DNA from: Candidatus Omnitrophota bacterium
GTDB taxonomy: Bacteria > Omnitrophota > Gorgyraeia > Zapsychrales > JANLHA01
NCBI GenBank assembly: GCA_024653845.1
Contig: JANLHA010000006.1
Location: 1-6,069, forward strand
Direction of reading: 5' to 3'
Length of the DNA: 6,069 nucleotides
In this document: positions 1 to 4,200 of the stretch, piece by piece
Numbering within the stretch: the first letter of the stretch is position 1
How the letters are laid out: every line of letters begins with the position of its first letter
Notes under the pieces: generated by a model
The model's input: only the letters and a program-made list of their open reading frames with translations
Told to the model about the DNA's origin: nothing
The model's database searches: none
Position numbers and translations under genes: made by a program

Positions 1-1153
1 CACGGAAAGCCTCGAGGGTCTCAGATTTTCCAGCACCTGTGTCACCAATCGAAAGGATAGTGACATCTTTCCCCCCTTTGAGAATGAGACGAATCAAAGC
101 ACCATGAAACGGCAAAATTCCTCGCTTCATCATGATGATATTATGAAGGGTCAAAACCATCTTCTTTAAATATCCGAAATAACCAAACTCATTGCGATTG
201 GGGACCGCGCCCACAAGTATCCCATTGGCTTGATCATCATAGAATACCGTCGGGAATGAACCAAATGGCGCGAGAGCATCATCTGGAACGCCAAAAAGAT
301 AAATAGCATCAGGTTTTTTCTTCAAGTCTTCACCTTCTGCCATTTGAAAAAGATTACACAATGAATGTCCGAGCTCAGCAAATTTATTATGGAAATAAAT
401 CAAAATCACCAACGTTCCGACTTTCGCCGGATAACAAAGCCAATCATTCGGATCATACTTGATCAACTCTAGCGGATTGCGATCCACACGCTCAAATCGA
501 CCGGTGCGCTTGTTCATCGGGGGATTCAAAATGAGCGGAGGATAAAGCAACATCTGACGGATCATTCGTGTTTGATTCAATGGTTCATAAATCGGGGCAG
601 GAAAAGGAATCTTTTTTGTCATGGCGATTGTCGAGACTTCCGCCCCTGCTGTGACTTGACGATAAATGCGCAAATATTTTCCAGTCACATTTTTCTGAAT
701 GTCGCGATACATTCCACGAATGAGATTGGTCAAATGCCCAATGGTCGAACTGAACGCCAAGTAAGGCTTATCATCCAACTCTCTCCCCGTCCAGTCGGAA
801 ATAACAAAACGGTCAAAACTGCGCCAATAGTTATAAAGGTATTCGATGAAATCGTTAAAAAGATGTGGATCTCGAAGGAAAATTTCGGAGCCAGGAGATG
901 TCTGAGCAAGAGAAGCGGCTGGGGTCTTGGTCAAAGAGATCAAAACTTGGATCAACTTCTGAAGATCTTTGTCCTCGACAGGTTTTTTATCAAAAATATT
1001 CAAAAGAAAAGAATTTCTTTTGGAAAGTTTCTCAACGGCTCGTTTGAGAACTTCTTTAAAAAGATCACTTTTGAGAATGTCTTCGGCGGTTTCACAAACC
1101 TGATCACGCAATTGGATCAGGACTTTTTGTTCATAAATTTTGAATGAATCCAT
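1..1153 (-). CDS. HPr kinase/PEP carboxykinase-like P-loop protein, N-terminal 384 residues (3' end outside window)
   Basis: The frame opens with ATG at 1153-1151 and runs without a stop to the left edge, so the C-terminus is missing. Residues 1-95 are helical and charged. Residues 96-345 form a mixed domain with aromatic-rich stretches (EYLYNYWRSFDRFV near 104-117, DPNDWLCYPAKVGTLVI near 234-250). Residues 348-384 carry PFHGALIRL, then a strand and the P-loop GDTGAGKSE (370-378). The HG motif upstream and SE right after GKS resemble HPr kinase (GDSGxGKSE) and its PEP-carboxykinase relatives more than generic P-loops. A large N-terminal domain before the P-loop is unlike classical HPr kinase and would fit a PEP-carboxykinase relative, possibly the pyrophosphate-dependent type; I cannot confirm this because the metal-binding and substrate residues lie outside the window. 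No signal peptide or clear membrane segment is seen, so it is probably cytoplasmic. It lies 117 bases downstream of the sigma/SNF2 gene on the same strand. Confidence 0.85.
   Translation of the reverse strand, partial: MDSFKIYEQKVLIQLRDQVCETAEDILKSDLFKEVLKRAVEKLSKRNSFLLNIFDKKPVEDKDLQKLIQVLISLTKTPAASLAQTSPGSEIFLRDPHLFNDFIEYLYNYWRSFDRFVISDWTGRELDDKPYLAFSSTIGHLTNLIRGMYRDIQKNVTGKYLRIYRQVTAGAEVSTIAMTKKIPFPAPIYEPLNQTRMIRQMLLYPPLILNPPMNKRTGRFERVDRNPLELIKYDPNDWLCYPAKVGTLVILIYFHNKFAELGHSLCNLFQMAEGEDLKKKPDAIYLFGVPDDALAPFGSFPTVFYDDQANGILVGAVPNRNEFGYFGYLKKMVLTLHNIIMMKRGILPFHGALIRLILKGGKDVTILSIGDTGAGKSETLEAFR
23..46 (-). other. Walker A P-loop of the HPrK/PEPCK-like protein
   Basis: This stretch encodes GDTGAGKS, residues 370-377, followed by E, T and L. 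Lysine 376 and serine 377 are the expected phosphate- and magnesium-binding residues. The glutamate directly after the serine is typical of HPr kinase. The preceding hydrophobic strand (VTILSI) and the FHGAL element some 20 residues earlier fit the same fold. Residue roles are taken from family knowledge. Confidence 0.8.
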
Positions 1154-1156
1154 AAT

Positions 1157-1170
1157 CCCCTCCACTCCTT
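1157..1170 (-). promoter_or_regulatory. Shine-Dalgarno region of the HPrK/PEPCK-like gene
   Basis: On the minus strand the sequence before the ATG at 1153 has two purine-rich candidates: AAGGAG at 1170-1165 (11 bases before the ATG) and GGAGGGG at 1163-1157 (3 to 5 bases before it, depending on the core chosen). Together they support the ATG at 1153-1151 as the real start. The upstream gene's candidate GTG has nothing comparable. Confidence 0.7.
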
Positions 1171-1189
1171 TAAAAGCCCTTCCATAGAC

Positions 1190-1224
1190 TTTATACCCAT
1201 ACGAAAATACCAGAGAAATGTCAA
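1190..1224 (-). promoter_or_regulatory. Possible sigma-70-type promoter for the HPrK/PEPCK-like gene
   Basis: On the minus strand a perfect TTGACA (1224-1219) is followed after 17 bases by TATGGG (1201-1196), a weak -10, which overlaps into TATAAA (1195-1190). The better -10 match is spaced 23 bases from the -35, which is too far. The correct spacing therefore gives a poor -10 and the better -10 has wrong spacing. The location, about 40 bases before a good ribosome binding site, is right. The downstream gene may have its own promoter rather than relying on read-through. Confidence 0.35.
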
Positions 1225-1265
1225 AAAAGCCACTATTTATTGAATAGAAAATTTTTAAAAAAATT
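1223..1265 (-). terminator. Weak AT-rich terminator-like segment after the sigma/SNF2 gene
   Basis: Five bases after the TAA at 1273-1271 there is an all-AT inverted repeat: 7-base arms at 1265-1259 and 1256-1250 with a 2-base spacer. A second small hairpin, CTATT/AATAG (1247-1243 and 1237-1233), is followed by TGGC and six T residues (1228-1223). Neither stem has the GC-rich base of a classical intrinsic terminator, so some read-through is likely. Position is the main support. Confidence 0.25.
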
Positions 1266-1270
1266 CTGAT

Positions 1271-4200
1271 TTATAAAGATTTTTGTTGTGCGGGCTCTTC
1301 TTCAAGACCTAGGAAAAGAGGCAACTGTTTGGCTGGACGAATATTAATGATCACCGGAACGAAACCATTAATAGGAATATTCTCAAGGGCTTCATAATCA
1401 AATTCAAATGGGGCACTCCATTGGATTCCCTCTCCACTGCGTTGAATATCAAATGACGATTGGGTCAAATCAATACCACCGACCTCTTGTTCACCAACAC
1501 TAACCAAAATCGCTTCGTCAGAACGATCGGTTTCTCCTGGCTTGAGAAGATCTGCGGCTAATTCCGTCAACTGCTGGCTAGCCTGATCATCAATGATAGG
1601 AGCGCCATCAACAACGTGAGCAAAAATCTGGCGCTTTTCTGTGAGCTTTCTCTCAAGGCGTTCTTCGATGGTGAGGGCAACCTGTGGAGCAAGAGCAGTC
1701 ATGACAACCTCAGCACTCTCAGGAACCTGAGGTTGTACAACTGCTTGTCGAGTTTCTTCACGAAATCGGCTCACCAATGTCATCACTTTCACTGGATGTG
1801 TCTGACCAATCCCGACAAGCCGATCACCATCATCGATATTCACCCAGGGACGGCTCAAGCGCACCAAAGTCGAAATGTGAAATGGCCGTCCAGGAAGTTG
1901 AAATAAATTCAACGAGGAACCCAACATCTGTGTTGTGCCAATCAATATAGAAGGATTCTGTCCTGAACGAAATTGATAAATCCCCTCAACCCGATCTTTG
2001 AGAGGAACATCACCGTATGTCCCCAGAGCAACTCCTTCACCATGTATTCGATTATACCGCTCAACCAAACGATCAATCTCTTCTATAAAATCGACAAGAA
2101 CAACCACTTTGCCATCATTTCCTATTTCTTCGCGAACAATTTCGTCGAGGCGCTGTATTTTAGCCGACTCATCCATCAAATCCCGTCGACGTTTTTCAAC
2201 CGCAAATTCTTTTCCGTTGAGCTGAAATGTTTGCCCTGTAGGATCATGAGGGATCCCAATGACTTCCTCTCCATCCACTTCTTCCAACATCAATCCCCGT
2301 TCGGTGCGTTCCCGAGAACGAGTGAACCGTCGGCCTTCCAATTCAATTTCATTATCCAAAACACCCAGAACCGTTTTCTGACCATCAGCATCAACAAATA
2401 CCCACTCATCTTCTGAAACAACCAATCCTAAATCCACACTCGCTCGACGTTCAAATTCATAACGGGCAAAAAGATGATCTTTCACAGTGGCTTTGTCAGG
2501 TCTCGCATGAATTCTTTTCCACTCCACAAAATCTTGCTGCATTTGCCAAACAGCTTGATCATAAAGAGGAGTATATTCGACGTATTCTATGACTGTTTCA
2601 GGCTGAGGCAACTCTGGCAAAACCACCCGCCGACGCCAGCGGACTTTGATCGGATCCAAAGCTTCAAACAGCTGGTCACCATTCATAGCAGCTAATTCTC
2701 GTCGGGCCACATCCTTTTCTTTTCCTTCCGGCAAATATTGATTATGCCGCGTCCATAGCAAAACTTCAACGACATCTTCCGATTCATTCACCACAAGGCG
2801 GGCACTCACCGCAACCCGATACTTGGCAGGGATATCAAAAATCTTGGGCGCACGCGCGGTCTCCTCGCCGCCCTTCAAATTTTCAACCTCGTCAATGATA
2901 TGCGCATCCGGTTTAAAAGCTACGACTTCATCAGGAAAATCTCGCACTGCTTCATAATTGGCAATAATAACCACATTTTTTGTTCCATCTTTAGCCAGCC
3001 GAGTCGCCTCCTCAATTTGCTGCTTGCGGTCCCCTTGTTCTGAATCCAAAACAATGATCTGTAAATCCAAATCCGTGCGACGCTTAAGCTCTTGGGCAAC
3101 TTCATATTTAGCCTGGTTCGTCGTCGTGTAAAGAAGTCTTTTGACAGCATAATCACCTGTTGCACCATCACGAATGTTAAATACCGAGAGGGCCGCCATG
3201 ATGGTCTTTCCTATCCGGGCTTCACTGGCGTGGAGAGCACTTTCGTATTTCGGATTTTCTAATGACTGCACGGCCTCCCAAACGCCAAATCGCTGAGCAG
3301 GAAGAAGGGGTTCCTCCCCAAACTCCGTTTGTTGACGGAATCCGCGAGGCTGAAAGGCCATGACTTGGTCATAATATTCAAGTGTATCTTGAACCAAACG
3401 CTGCCAAAAAGGATCAATATTTCTTCGTGTGGTTTCGATTTCTAATGCGGCCCTACCGGTTGTTGTCCCTCTTTCGATATCCGCGCGAATCAAGGGATAA
3501 AATTGATCTCGTAATAAACGGCGAAGAACCATTTCTCGTCGTCGGGCCCGCGCTGATCCAATGGCTTCCACAGCATGACGGACGACTCCTAAAACCTGAC
3601 GGGCTTCTATTTTATGGGGTCCCTTCTGAATGCGGGCAATCAAATCACCAAAATGCTCTTTGAGGACACTTTCAACGTCAGCTTCTTCATAAAGGCCCGG
3701 ATAAAGCTGGGCAATGACTTCTGAAATACCAGTGACATCGCCTTGCGAGATTTCCAGCAAAGAATTCATATTGATCCGTCGGAAAATCCTTTCTAGAGGA
3801 CTTTCCGATGTCAATCGGATAATGTCATTTCGGACTTGCTCCATGGATCCAAATTCATCGAGCATTCCAAGAGTAAAAACATACCGCAATCTTTTTAGAA
3901 CAAGATTGACCTCATCAGCCACAGAACGCGATTGAGCTGATGATTGTGACCCTGTCAGAGTCACAATTTGCTCAACGGGATATCCTTTCAGAACGAGAGC
4001 CATCCTTCTCATCTGAGATGAGGAGAATCTCTCTTCCAGAAAATCTAACAATCGATCCTCCTCATCAAACGTCAGAGGTCGAGCCCGCTCTAAAGGTTCT
4101 GCGATCTCTTGATCTACAAGATCACGTTCTAGTCTAACCTGTTCTTCTTCACCTAGTCCACCCCAAAAATCTGCTTCCCCTAACCCTTGCCTATATGAAT

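Noticed and set aside
572..1147. 191-residue plus-strand open frame
   Set aside because: It is antisense to the HPrK/PEPCK-like gene, which has a clear start, ribosome binding sites and a P-loop motif. The plus-strand product has low-complexity phenylalanine/asparagine-rich content and no recognisable motif.
3943..3967. Perfect 8-base inverted repeat ATTGTGAC/GTCACAAT with a 9-base loop
   Set aside because: It lies deep within the coding region for the second HTH-like segment, has no T-run on either strand and is far from any start. A chance palindrome is more likely than an operator or terminator.
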